A stretch of 33,171 nt of DNA, from assembly GCA_045628945.1 (NCBI GenBank), contig JAZQQG010000019.1:1-33171 (forward strand), written 5' to 3'. The stretch is from RGIG4034 sp045628945. Lineage in GTDB: Bacteria > Bacillota > Clostridia > Lachnospirales > Lachnospiraceae. The notes beneath the pieces are model-generated. The model saw only the letters and a list, made by a program, of their open reading frames with translations, searched no databases and was not told the DNA's origin. Both the position numbers and the translations under genes were made by a program. Shown here one piece after another: positions 16,825 to 25,308 of this stretch (positions are counted from its first letter, which is position 1; every line of letters starts with the position of its first letter).

Positions 16825-19218
16825 TTATATCATTATAGCACAAGAAACAATTCTGTCTCTACTGTTCCTGTTTAACAGAAGCTGATAGGTTCCTTCTTCC
16901 AACACAAAGGCTTCCTTCTCGGTATCGTAGACCTCCAGGGCATGCTTTTCGATCTCGATACGAATCGCCTTCGTCTCTCCTGCCTTAAGCTCCACTCGGG
17001 TAAAGCCGCACAATTTAAGAAGCGGACGGGAGTATGCACTCTCCTCTTTTCGGAAATACACCTGCGGAACCTCTGCCGCGTCATAGGAAGAAGTATTGGT
17101 AACCTCCACCTCCATATAGAGCTTACCGGACTCCTCTGCAATCTTCGCCTCCGAGTAGGAGAAAGAAGCATAGGACAGACCGTAACCGAAGGGATACAGA
17201 ACCTTTCCCGTATGATAGAGATAGGTCATGCCGCTCTTTTCGATGTCGTACTCAAAAATGGATGGGAAACAAAAATCCTTGCCATACCAGGTGCAGGCCA
17301 GACGTCCGCTTGGAACGGCTTTGCCGGACAGAATATTGGTCACCGCACGACCAAGTTCAGGACCCGCATGCGTCGTGTAGAGTACCGCAGCACAGGACGC
17401 ATCAAACTCATCCACCGCATAAGGATAGCTCGATACCATGAGAAGAATCGTATTCGGATTCCGCTTGGCCGCATTGCGAACCAGCTGTTCCTGACGAGGT
17501 GCCAGAAGGAGACTCTCGCGGTCATATCCCTCACGACCTACCTGTAACGGATGATTGCCCACAGCGCAGATTACCACATCGGCCTCTTGTGCCAGGGCTT
17601 CCATACGGGCATCCCCGTCGGATTCCACTTCGATTACAAAAATATCCTTCGCCTCTGTAGCTTCCTCTCGCACATAGAGATGATTCTCGGCATCCATCAC
17701 GATATTCTTTTTATTCCAGGAAGTAAAGGTAACGCCGCCTTCCGCCTGATGGTCGGTCAGAATCGGACGCACAAACCACATGTAAGCATCCTTCGCGGTG
17801 CATTTAATCTGATCACTGTCTTCCTGAAGCATTTTGCCGGTACGAACCGACTTGTAATTCACATAGCCAAAGCCCCAATCGTATTGCTCGAAACGTTCCG
17901 CGGATTCGTAATCGGCATCCACGACGGCCGTTCCGTCTTCCTCCATACGCAGATACTTGCCGGTGGAAACATTGCGAAGCACTACCGTATCGCGTCCGTG
18001 ATCGCACTGAATCTCCACACCCTCCGGACCGAACCCTTCGACAAGTCCGTCCTTGACGGTCAGGTCATAGGAAGAAGCTCCGGTATACCAGTCTAAGAAA
18101 TTCTCCTCCGCCTGGGGTCCGATGACGGCAATCTTTTTCTTTACAAGTGCATCCGCACCCAGCGGCAAAAGACCATTATTTTTTAACAGAATGACCTGCT
18201 CTTCGGACATCTTCAGGGCAAGCGCACGGTCACAGGGACGGTTTACGTCCTCCTTGGTAAGCTCCGCATACGGAAGCTTCGCATTCTCGTCAAACTCACC
18301 GAGCAGCATACGCAGATAGAGCGTATCGTAGATTGCACGGTCGATATCCGCCTCCGTAAGAAGCTCCCTTTCCAGCGCTTCCCTGGCCGCCGCCGTAACC
18401 ATCTCTTCGGCATCCAGCATCACATTGGCACCTGCTTTAATGGCAAGCGCAATCGTCTCCCCATGAGATTTCGTCAGTCCGTGAGAGGACAGAATCTGTC
18501 CAAAGGCACCGCCGTCACTTACGACCAGACGACCGCCCCAGGCATCCTTCACATATTTCTGATTTATCGGGCTTAAGAGTCCCGGATGACCGTTCATCTT
18601 GTTATAGGCCGTCATAACGCCAAAGGCACCGCCCTCAACAATCGGCTTACGGAACACCTCAAAATAGTATTCCTGCAGCAGACGTTCCGGCACATCCGTA
18701 TTGTAACGGTCGCGATCGGTCTCGGTATTGTTACAGATGAAATGCTTGAGGAGAGGAAGGGCTATCTTAATCGGGCCGTCCCCCACAATTCCCTTGGTAT
18801 ACGCAGTGGCCATTTCTCCGGTCAGATACGGGTCCTCTCCGTATCCCTCCTCGTGGCGACCCCACCGGGGATCACGCTCCAAGTCAACCGTCGGACCGAA
18901 GCCAAATAAGGATTTGTTGACACTGTTATAGTATGCACGGCTCTCGCGTCCTGCAACCTTCCCGGCCTCATGAATCAACTCCCGGTCAAAGGTCGATGCC
19001 ATTCCGATGGTCTGTGGAAGCACCGTACAATACCACTCCTCTTCATGGGAAGACCAGCCTCTGGCATACTCCGTACCAATGGAGGCTTCACGAATTCCCA
19101 GGCGCTCAACAGCCTTCTGATGGCCGGATAAAAACCCAATCTTTTCTTCTGTTGTAAGTTCGCCAAGTAAGGACTGAACTCTTTCTTCAATGGCTAAGGT
19201 CACGTCTCGAAATCTCAT
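16825..19218 (-). CDS. Glycoside hydrolase family 3 (beta-glucosidase/xylosidase-like) with an inserted beta-rich domain
   Basis: GH3 enzymes retain configuration while releasing sugars from beta-linked glycosides. The 797-residue protein has the (beta/alpha)8 domain with RDPRWGRHEEGYGEDPYLTG (116-135), LKHF (157-160) and nucleophile Asp235 in LVVSDGGAFG. The alpha/beta sandwich domain starts near 360 (KKIAVIGPQA) and resumes at about 540 (AQEADVVICAVG). A fibronectin-III-like domain spans about 690-797. Between the two halves, residues about 405-532 form an insertion with beta-trefoil or fascin-like texture (VVLRNVSTGKYLRMEEDG, NYKSVRTGKMLQEDS, NIVMDAENHLYVREE), where many GH3 enzymes carry PA14. 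No signal peptide is seen, so action is cytoplasmic. It lies 42 bases after the CotH gene. Confidence 0.92.
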   Translation of the reverse strand: MRFRDVTLAIEERVQSLLGELTTEEKIGFLSGHQKAVERLGIREASIGTEYARGWSSHEEEWYCTVLPQTIGMASTFDRELIHEAGKVAGRESRAYYNSVNKSLFGFGPTVDLERDPRWGRHEEGYGEDPYLTGEMATAYTKGIVGDGPIKIALPLLKHFICNNTETDRDRYNTDVPERLLQEYYFEVFRKPIVEGGAFGVMTAYNKMNGHPGLLSPINQKYVKDAWGGRLVVSDGGAFGQILSSHGLTKSHGETIALAIKAGANVMLDAEEMVTAAAREALERELLTEADIDRAIYDTLYLRMLLGEFDENAKLPYAELTKEDVNRPCDRALALKMSEEQVILLKNNGLLPLGADALVKKKIAVIGPQAEENFLDWYTGASSYDLTVKDGLVEGFGPEGVEIQCDHGRDTVVLRNVSTGKYLRMEEDGTAVVDADYESAERFEQYDWGFGYVNYKSVRTGKMLQEDSDQIKCTAKDAYMWFVRPILTDHQAEGGVTFTSWNKKNIVMDAENHLYVREEATEAKDIFVIEVESDGDARMEALAQEADVVICAVGNHPLQVGREGYDRESLLLAPRQEQLVRNAAKRNPNTILLMVSSYPYAVDEFDASCAAVLYTTHAGPELGRAVTNILSGKAVPSGRLACTWYGKDFCFPSIFEYDIEKSGMTYLYHTGKVLYPFGYGLSYASFSYSEAKIAEESGKLYMEVEVTNTSSYDAAEVPQVYFRKEESAYSRPLLKLCGFTRVELKAGETKAIRIEIEKHALEVYDTEKEAFVLEEGTYQLLLNRNSRDRIVSCAIMI

Positions 19219-19260
19219 TTTTTACCCCCCTTGATTCTTCTCAATTTCTCTTGGTAGAGA

Positions 19261-21240
19261 CTACAGATCCCCATAGAATTTGCGCACCCATTCCACCATC
19301 TTCGGGATGTATTTGGGTCGCGACTTCAGATAGTCCCCAATACAGCGTACGGAGGAATAATACCCCTCATTACAGTCCTCGGCGCTGCCCAGATCATTGT
19401 AACGATGGAAGAACTGTTCATAGAGCGGCGTGTAGCTGTCACGGAACTCTAAAAGCTTCGCATAAGCAGAATCGTAAGCAAATTCCTCCTCGCTAAGAGT
19501 ATTCAGTTTCTCCAGATATTGGTCACGGAAATTGCGATTCGACATCAGATAAACAAAGCATAGTACTGCCGGGTTGTTCGTATCGCGATCCAGCATACCG
19601 TGGGGCTTGTAATTATCCTCTTTGATCGTATTGGTCTTTGCTTCGGAAGAACCGCTGATTCCACCGAACTCCAGATCGTAACAGCAGAAACGGAAACGTC
19701 CGTCCCCATACGGATTCGAGGAATCCACTGTCAGAGTCTTCCACATTGACCAGTTTTTCCCGGGCCAGTCCCATTTGTTATTAATCCAGATCTGCACGGC
19801 AAAATAATCCAATACCGACTGCGGATCAACCAATTCGCAGAGCGCCTCGTAATCCTTTTCACTCACGCAGTCCTCATGGGTATTGAAGAAATTCCACAGG
19901 TCGCGATAGTAGTAGGCAACATCCGTCTCTCCCTCCGGCAGGTCCCCCAGATCCAGCTTATAACCGCAAGCGTAGGTCTCCGCATCTCCTTTGTAGAGAA
20001 TAACGTTCTCTTTTGCCACGCCGTAATGGTCTTCAAAATAATCATCCGAGTAGTCCTCCTGCATGACATAGAGGCCCCAATACTCCCCGTTTAGATACAC
20101 AACACAGGGTCGACTGTTCTGCGTCGACACATCCAGATCGCGAATCAGGGCCGACCAGTAATCCGTATTGTATTTCATTGAGAAGGCACAGTTACCGCCG
20201 TTACGAAGAATTAAGGTCTTAAAACGATCCAGTGTCTCGCCCTTGTCATCCTTGCAGTCCTCACCGAAGATCGGATACCGGAAATTATTATCTCCGTACT
20301 CACTTCTTGCGTAGAGACGGAAGCTCTTCTGATAATCGGAGCGGGAATAATTCCCCTGGATACGAATGCCGCAATCCTGACTGAGAATCAATTCCGTTGT
20401 GGTTCCGTCGCTTTCAAAGAAATCCACATGCGTCGCTCTCTCCCACTCACGACCGCGGGCCGAATAGTTCGCCAGTAGCCTTCTTGCGGTATCCGGTTCA
20501 ACCTTCTGACCGCTTGCAATATGCTTTTTAAGCGAGTCCTCAAAGAGATTTCCGCGTACATAGATTCCCTTTTCCGCATCAAAAAGATCATCGTATTCCA
20601 TCGTAATGGAAAGAATTGCCAGTTTTCCTAAGGGTTGCGCTTTGCTGCTCTCCGATACGCCGGCCACATGCTCCTCAATCGTGCCGATGAAATAGGTACC
20701 GGTAATCACCTGAGAAAACGACCCGTCCTTATATTCCACCACCGCTTTTACCACGGTACATTTATCCACAACCTCGTCCCCCGGTGCCTTCAGGGTTTCC
20801 ACAAAACTCTTCCGGTCGCTGCCCATTCGCACATGCGCACTGTCGAAAAGGCCGGGATCCACCGCTGCCAGCACATTGGGATCTTCCGCACGACTCACAA
20901 TCGGAACACCCTCCGTAAGCTCCTCCCGCGATGCCGAGTTCGTCGGGTTACTGCCATCCAGGGTATAGTAAACCGTCTTCACCGTCTTCTTCGATTGCAC
21001 AAGCACCGTCAACTCAAATTCCTCGTTATAGACGCCGCTCTCCCTGCTAAAAGACAATCCGGCAACCCTGCGATCCTCCGACCATCCCGCTTTCTTCTTT
21101 TCCGACGTTTTGGACCCGGACGCTCCGCCTCCGTTCTTCGGCCGAAGCACGATGACCAAAAGAACCAGGCACAAAAGGGTTGCAAGAACCGAGCAAATGA
21201 TTGCTATATTCTGTAACAGTTTACGATTCCGATCTGACAT
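19261..21240 (-). CDS. CotH-kinase family membrane protein with chitobiase-type beta domain
   Basis: This 659-residue protein has one N-terminal membrane anchor (about 11-32) and a Gly/Ser/Lys-rich stalk. A chitobiase/beta-hexosaminidase C-terminal-type domain follows (about 60-185, VYYTLDGSNPTN). The CotH domain spans about 205-600. CotH signatures include IRIQGNYSRSDYQKSFRLYA (292-311), LILRNGGN, YLNGEYWGLYVMQEDYSDDY (382-401) and the metal-binding type segment CCYDLEFGG (519-527). CotH of Bacillus is an atypical protein kinase of spore-coat proteins; homologues in non-spore contexts are often surface proteins, some from polysaccharide-degrading bacteria. The outside-facing topology predicted here favours the latter. 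A G-rich Shine-Dalgarno precedes the ATG. It is upstream of GH3 and dtd. Confidence 0.88.
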   Translation of the reverse strand: MSDRNRKLLQNIAIICSVLATLLCLVLLVIVLRPKNGGGASGSKTSEKKKAGWSEDRRVAGLSFSRESGVYNEEFELTVLVQSKKTVKTVYYTLDGSNPTNSASREELTEGVPIVSRAEDPNVLAAVDPGLFDSAHVRMGSDRKSFVETLKAPGDEVVDKCTVVKAVVEYKDGSFSQVITGTYFIGTIEEHVAGVSESSKAQPLGKLAILSITMEYDDLFDAEKGIYVRGNLFEDSLKKHIASGQKVEPDTARRLLANYSARGREWERATHVDFFESDGTTTELILSQDCGIRIQGNYSRSDYQKSFRLYARSEYGDNNFRYPIFGEDCKDDKGETLDRFKTLILRNGGNCAFSMKYNTDYWSALIRDLDVSTQNSRPCVVYLNGEYWGLYVMQEDYSDDYFEDHYGVAKENVILYKGDAETYACGYKLDLGDLPEGETDVAYYYRDLWNFFNTHEDCVSEKDYEALCELVDPQSVLDYFAVQIWINNKWDWPGKNWSMWKTLTVDSSNPYGDGRFRFCCYDLEFGGISGSSEAKTNTIKEDNYKPHGMLDRDTNNPAVLCFVYLMSNRNFRDQYLEKLNTLSEEEFAYDSAYAKLLEFRDSYTPLYEQFFHRYNDLGSAEDCNEGYYSSVRCIGDYLKSRPKYIPKMVEWVRKFYGDL

Positions 21241-21284
21241 AAATACCCCCCTAACATCGACAAACCACTTCGTTTTTCACAAAC

Positions 21285-21318
21285 AAAAAACCGTTATGCT
21301 TATTGTAGCATAACGGTT
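21285..21318 (-). terminator. Rho-independent terminator of acpP
   Basis: AACCGTTATGCT (21289-21300) and AGCATAACGGTT (21307-21318) form a perfect 12-bp stem. On the minus strand it is followed by TTTTTTG. It lies 52 bases after the acpP stop codon and before the CotH gene. Confidence 0.9.
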
Positions 21319-21370
21319 CTGCCTTCAATACCATCATTCCCATTACAGAATAGTGTGATTATTATAGATA

Positions 21371-21607
21371 TCAGCCCTCAACGCCCTTGGAACGCATGAA
21401 ATCCATAATGTCACCTACGGTTACGATGCTGTCCAATTCCTCAGCGGGAAGCTCGACATCGTACTCCTCCTCAAAAGCCATTACCAATTCAAACAGATCC
21501 AGGGAATCTGCACCCAGATCATCCTTGAAATTCGTCTCTTCGGTAATCGAAGATACATCATCAATATTTAAGGTCTCGCCAATAATGCGAACAATTCTCT
21601 CAAGCAT
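21371..21607 (-). CDS. acpP: Acyl carrier protein
   Basis: ACP carries growing acyl chains on a phosphopantetheine arm, here presumably for fatty-acid synthesis. The 78-residue, highly acidic protein has the attachment Ser35 in LGADSLDLFELVM, followed by the typical helix II/III segment EEEYDVELPAEE. GGAGG lies eight bases upstream of the ATG. It stands alone with its own consensus promoter and terminator, away from any fab genes, so this may be one of several ACPs in the genome. A specialised carrier role cannot be excluded from sequence alone. Confidence 0.95.
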   Translation of the reverse strand: MLERIVRIIGETLNIDDVSSITEETNFKDDLGADSLDLFELVMAFEEEYDVELPAEELDSIVTVGDIMDFMRSKGVEG

Positions 21608-21633
21608 AAATCATTCCTCCAAAAACTCTTCCG

Positions 21634-21647
21634 GGGCGATATCGCCC
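21634..21647 (-). other. Perfect 14-bp palindrome in the acpP leader
   Basis: GGGCGATATCGCCC lies a few bases after the expected transcript start of acpP. As RNA it gives a 5-bp GC stem with an AUAU loop; as DNA it could be an operator. It does not match the FapR operator consensus I know. Confidence 0.5.
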
Positions 21648-21659
21648 TCTGTTGAAATC

Positions 21660-21688
21660 AATATATTATCTCGTTGTGCTTTTGTCAA
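21660..21688 (-). promoter_or_regulatory. Sigma-A promoter of acpP
   Basis: On the minus strand, TTGACA (21683-21688, consensus) and TATATT (21660-21665) are 17 bases apart, in the 91-base gap between rsmI and acpP. The expected start is near 21653. Confidence 0.8.
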
Positions 21689-21698
21689 CACCTTAATT

Positions 21699-22562
21699 CT
21701 ATTCCTTCGAAAGAAGTGCCTGATAGACATCCCGTTTGCTGATGCCGCGGTCCTTTGCCACCAGTTTCATGGCTTCCTTCCGGTCAATTCCTTTTGCTTC
21801 GTAGAGCGCCATATGCTCCTCAAGCGCTAAGCTGCTCCATTCCTTCTCTTCCTGCTCCTTGAGAACCTCTTCGGGGATTCCTCCCAAAACCAGCACATAT
21901 TCCCCCCGCGGCTCCTTCTCGGAGTAGAGGACCAATGCGCCCTCCACCGTTGTACGCTCCACGGATTCGAACTTCTTGGTCAACTCACGACAAAGGGCAA
22001 GCGGCCGGTCCTTGCCTTCCTCGCCAAGTCCTTTGCGAAGATCCTCCAGGGACTTACGAAGGCGATGAGGTGCTTCATAGAGAATTGCCGTTCGCGTCTC
22101 GGTCGCAAGAACCTTCAGGCGGGCATTCAATTCTTTTTTCTCCTGCGGCAGGAACCCCTCAAAGCAGAATCGTCTGGAGGGAAGACCGGACAGAGTAAGC
22201 GCCGTAATACAAGCACAAGCCCCCGGAAGCGACGTCACGGGAATGCCTTCCTTATGACACAGATCCACAAGAATCTCACCGGGATCGGAGATGGCAGGGG
22301 TTCCGGCATCCGTAATCAGCGCAATATTCTTACCGGCACGAAGCTCGCCCACCAAATATTCCGCCTTGTCATACTTATTGAATTCATGATAGCTCGTCAT
22401 GGGGGTATGAATCTCAAAATGATTCAGAAGTCCCATAGAGTTGCGCGTATCCTCCGCAGCAATCAGGTCCACCTCCGCCAGGGTGGTCAATACTCGTTCC
22501 GTAATGTCGCCGAGATTCCCGATGGGAGTTGCACATAGATAGAGTGTTCCTCTAGTATCCAT
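21699..22562 (-). CDS. rsmI: 16S rRNA (cytidine1402-2'-O)-methyltransferase
   Basis: RsmI adds the 2'-O-methyl of m4Cm1402 in the 16S decoding centre, using SAM. The 287-residue protein starts MDTRGTLYLCATPIGNLGDI, the diagnostic N-terminus. It continues with LIAAEDTRNS, TSYHEFNK, ITDAGTPAISDPGEILV and the SLPGACACITALTLSGLP segment of the tetrapyrrole-methylase fold. The C-terminal part (KELTKKFE-like stretch and KEAMKLVAKDRGISKRDVYQ) is complete. Its ATG overlaps the 3' end of the methyltransferase gene by 11 bases. It closes the conserved yaaR-holB-yaaT-yabB-rsmI cluster. Confidence 0.96.
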   Translation of the reverse strand: MDTRGTLYLCATPIGNLGDITERVLTTLAEVDLIAAEDTRNSMGLLNHFEIHTPMTSYHEFNKYDKAEYLVGELRAGKNIALITDAGTPAISDPGEILVDLCHKEGIPVTSLPGACACITALTLSGLPSRRFCFEGFLPQEKKELNARLKVLATETRTAILYEAPHRLRKSLEDLRKGLGEEGKDRPLALCRELTKKFESVERTTVEGALVLYSEKEPRGEYVLVLGGIPEEVLKEQEEKEWSSLALEEHMALYEAKGIDRKEAMKLVAKDRGISKRDVYQALLSKE

Positions 22563-23304
22563 ACGTTGTCATGATCTCCTCTGTATACACGCCCTTCTCA
22601 CGATATACAATAATCGGTTTCTGCATCGTGAGTCGCGGGCGACCGCCACGCACCGCTTCAATCAGAACCATATTCGGCTCCGCATCCACAAACGGATAAA
22701 CCAACTGCATGCGTTTCGGCTCCAGTTTATAATTACTTAAGGTACGAATGAGTTCCGGAAGACGAAAAGGACGATGCACCAGATAGAAGCTTCCTCCGGG
22801 TTTCAAAAGTTTTGCCGCCACACGGGCGATATCGTCAAAGGTACACAGAACCTCGTGCCGTGCAATCGTCATGGCATCCGCACCGTTCTGAATTCCATGC
22901 TGTCCGATCATATATGGCGGATTGCAGGTTACACTGTCGAAGCTTGCCGCCGGAAAAAGAGCATCCGCCTTGCAGATGTCGCCTTCCACAATTTCAATAC
23001 GATTCTTCAACCCATTCAGCCCCACACTGCGGGCAGCCATATCCGCACTCTCACTCTGAATCTCCAACCCGACAATGGACTTCGCCTCCGTCTTCGCGGC
23101 TAACAGAATGGGAATAATTCCCGTTCCGGTTCCTAAATCGATCACCCGATTCCCGACACGATTCCCATTCTCCGCAACGAATCCAGATAAAAGTACCGCA
23201 TCCATCCCGAAGCAGAACTTCTTGCCATTCTGGATAATGCGGTAGCCGTTTCGTTGAAGATCGTCAATTCTTTCGTTTTCACGTAAGATAATTTCTTCCA
23301 TCAT
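22552..23304 (-). CDS. yabB: tRNA1(Val) (adenine37-N6)-methyltransferase-like protein (YabB/TrmN6 family)
   Basis: This 250-residue SAM-dependent methyltransferase is of the small-domain MTS type. Motif I is VIDLGTGTGIIPILLA; motif IV is NPPYMI, the signature of amino-group N6 methylation of adenine. The N-terminal ERIDDLQRNGYRIIQ and FCFGMDAVLLSGFV match the YfiC/TrmN6 and Bacillus YabB group. The ATG overlaps the yaaT stop by ATGA, and the 3' end overlaps rsmI, so translation is coupled on both sides. tRNA is the likely target from the family, but the exact position is not proven for Firmicutes members. Confidence 0.9.
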   Translation of the reverse strand: MMEEIILRENERIDDLQRNGYRIIQNGKKFCFGMDAVLLSGFVAENGNRVGNRVIDLGTGTGIIPILLAAKTEAKSIVGLEIQSESADMAARSVGLNGLKNRIEIVEGDICKADALFPAASFDSVTCNPPYMIGQHGIQNGADAMTIARHEVLCTFDDIARVAAKLLKPGGSFYLVHRPFRLPELIRTLSNYKLEPKRMQLVYPFVDAEPNMVLIEAVRGGRPRLTMQKPIIVYREKGVYTEEIMTTYGY

Positions 23305-24209
23305 AACTTGGACTTGCCGTCTTCTTTTTCTTCTTTTTCGAGTTTCTGTAATTCCTTCATCTCGGCACTGTCAACATTCATCTTGTCACGACGCTGACGG
23401 CGCTTGAAATGAAGACTGTCTACGGGATATTCCTTAATCTCCTTTGCATCGTTCTCGGTTACGACAACCTTAACGAGCTGACGGAGAACATTTACGGAAT
23501 AAACCTCACCCTTCAGACCGTCATTGGTGGTTACGAAGTCCCCGACATTCGGAAGCTTACGATTTAACTCCTCGTAGGTCTCCTCTTCGTTCTTCAGACA
23601 GCACATCAGACGACCGCAGACACCGGAGATCTTCGTCGGATTTAAGGACAGATTCTGCTCTTTTGCCATCTTAATGGACACGGGAATGAACTCAGACAGA
23701 TGGGTATGGCAGCACAAAGGTCTGCCGCAGATACCGATACCGCCCAGAATCTTAGTCTCATCGCGAACACCAATCTGACGAAGCTCGATACGGGTACGGA
23801 ATACACCCGCCAGATCCTTAACCAGCTCACGGAAATCCACACGACCGTCCGCCGTGAAGTAAAAGAGAACCTTATTGTTATCAAAGGTATACTCCGCATC
23901 GATGAGCTTCATCTTCAGACCATGCTCCAGGATCTTTGCCTGACAGGTTTTGAAGGCGCTCTTCTCCTTCTCCTTATTGGAAGCCTCCTGTTCATCGTCC
24001 TTCTTGGTTGCCAGACGAATCACGGGCTTCAAAGGCTGGAATACCTTATCATCCTCAACATCTTTCGGATCACATACCACCGTACCGTACTCGATTCCAC
24101 GGGCGGTCTCAACAATGACATGATCTCCTTTTTTAATATCAAATTTCAGCGGATCAAAAAAATAGATCTTGCCCGCTGTACGAAATCTTACACCAATTAC
24201 ATGTACCAT
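23301..24209 (-). CDS. yaaT: YaaT/RicT, PSP1-domain regulatory protein
   Basis: This 302-residue protein has the PSP1 C-terminal conserved region. In Bacillus, YaaT (RicT) joins YlbF and YmcA in an Fe-S-containing complex that stimulates RNase Y-dependent mRNA maturation and affects sporulation, competence and biofilm control. The N-terminal half starts MVHVIGVRFRTAGKIYFFDP. The conserved cysteine-rich stretch has GGIGICGRPLCCHTHL and GVCGRLMCCLKNEE, the candidate Fe-S ligands. The C-terminal tail is Lys/Glu-rich. It lies between holB and yabB as in Bacillus. The start at 24209 has a modest Shine-Dalgarno. Confidence 0.94.
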   Translation of the reverse strand: MVHVIGVRFRTAGKIYFFDPLKFDIKKGDHVIVETARGIEYGTVVCDPKDVEDDKVFQPLKPVIRLATKKDDEQEASNKEKEKSAFKTCQAKILEHGLKMKLIDAEYTFDNNKVLFYFTADGRVDFRELVKDLAGVFRTRIELRQIGVRDETKILGGIGICGRPLCCHTHLSEFIPVSIKMAKEQNLSLNPTKISGVCGRLMCCLKNEEETYEELNRKLPNVGDFVTTNDGLKGEVYSVNVLRQLVKVVVTENDAKEIKEYPVDSLHFKRRQRRDKMNVDSAEMKELQKLEKEEKEDGKSKL

Positions 24210-24239
24210 AATCTATCAACCTCACATCGTTCTCATTGC

Positions 24240-24275
24240 GTGGCAGGAAACGCCACAGCCCCCGACTGCGTCGGG
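24240..24275 (-). other. Two tandem hairpins between holB and yaaT
   Basis: CCCGAC-TGC-GTCGGG (24261-24275) and GTGGC-N7-GCCAC (24240-24256) are perfect stems in the 68-base gap of an otherwise tightly packed operon. Neither has a T-run, so they look like intercistronic processing or stability elements rather than a terminator. Role inferred. Confidence 0.5.
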
Positions 24276-24277
24276 AA

Positions 24278-25267
24278 TTAGTTTTCTTTGATTGCAAGGA
24301 GCAAAAGCTCCATCGTCAGATCGAAGTTCACATTCGCATCCAGACGACTCTTGGCAGTCTCCAGCGCCCCGATGATATTCTCAATTCCTTCGTAGGTGCT
24401 CCGATCGGCCACTTTTCTAATATACTGTATCTCTTCTCGGAAAATCAAGTGATTTGCATCAAGTGTCGCCTTGTAGAGCAGGACATCCCGATACCAGACG
24501 CAGATAATGTCCAGATAATCATCAATATTAAACTTGTACTCGGTAATCTTCTTGATTGCGCTTACAAGCTCCGAAACGTCCATCTCGTGAATATACTTAA
24601 GAAGCGATACCACCTCAGCCTTGATATTGTCGAACTCCTCGCTGACCGCCAAGGCCTTGGCTTTCCCGATATTACCGCGAGCAAAAGCCGCACAAACATC
24701 GGCCTTGTAATCCGGAATCCGAATCTCCTCCATCAGATAGCGGCGCACCAGATCGTCTGCCACCGGCTTCATATCCAGAACCACACAACGGCTGAGAATC
24801 GTCGGAAGCATTGCCTCCAGAGATGTTGTCAAAAGAAGAATGACGCCGTATGCGGGCGGTTCCTCAAGGGTCTTAAGCAATGCATTCTGGGCCTGAGGCG
24901 TCATCTTTTCCGCCTCGTTCATGATGTAAATCTTATAAGGACCGGAGTAAGGCTTGATTCCCATATCTCCGTTAATCTGTCGACGCACATCCTCAACACC
25001 GATGGTGTTCGGCTTCTCATGCGTCACATGAATAATGTCCGGATGATTTTTGGACAGGGCACGCTTACAGGAATGACACTCTCCGCAAGGATCCACTCCC
25101 TCCGCTTCACAGTTCAGCGCCTGGGCGAAGATCTCTGCAATAAATTCCTTCCCGGCAGAACGCTCACCGTTAATAATATACGCATGGGATACATTATGGT
25201 CACGCACTGCACCCATCAGGTTTTTCACAATCTTCTCTTGTCCGATAATATCTGCAAATACGGCCAT
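24278..25267 (-). CDS. holB: DNA polymerase III subunit delta'
   Basis: Delta' is the rigid stator of the clamp loader that places the beta sliding clamp on DNA. The 329-residue protein has the AAA+ core beginning FADIIGQEKIVKNLMGAV. A P-loop-like INGERSAGKE (32-41) has a Glu after the Lys, as expected for a non-hydrolysing subunit. The zinc module uses C53, C61, C64 and C67. The sensor and SRC-like regions are NEAEKMTPQAQNALLKTLEE and TILSRC. A C-terminal collar domain follows. It sits 41 bases after yaaR and upstream of yaaT, the classic Firmicutes arrangement. Confidence 0.95.
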   Translation of the reverse strand: MAVFADIIGQEKIVKNLMGAVRDHNVSHAYIINGERSAGKEFIAEIFAQALNCEAEGVDPCGECHSCKRALSKNHPDIIHVTHEKPNTIGVEDVRRQINGDMGIKPYSGPYKIYIMNEAEKMTPQAQNALLKTLEEPPAYGVILLLTTSLEAMLPTILSRCVVLDMKPVADDLVRRYLMEEIRIPDYKADVCAAFARGNIGKAKALAVSEEFDNIKAEVVSLLKYIHEMDVSELVSAIKKITEYKFNIDDYLDIICVWYRDVLLYKATLDANHLIFREEIQYIRKVADRSTYEGIENIIGALETAKSRLDANVNFDLTMELLLLAIKEN

Positions 25268-25308
25268 AAGACCCTCCTTTCTGCCTATCGGCTCCGCAAA
25301 ACCGCCTA

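Noticed and set aside
21241..21330. Possible promoter for the CotH-GH3-dtd unit overlapping the acpP terminator (TTGAAG ... TACAAT)
   Set aside because: The spacer is only 15 bases and the elements fall in the terminator stem; too weak to annotate.
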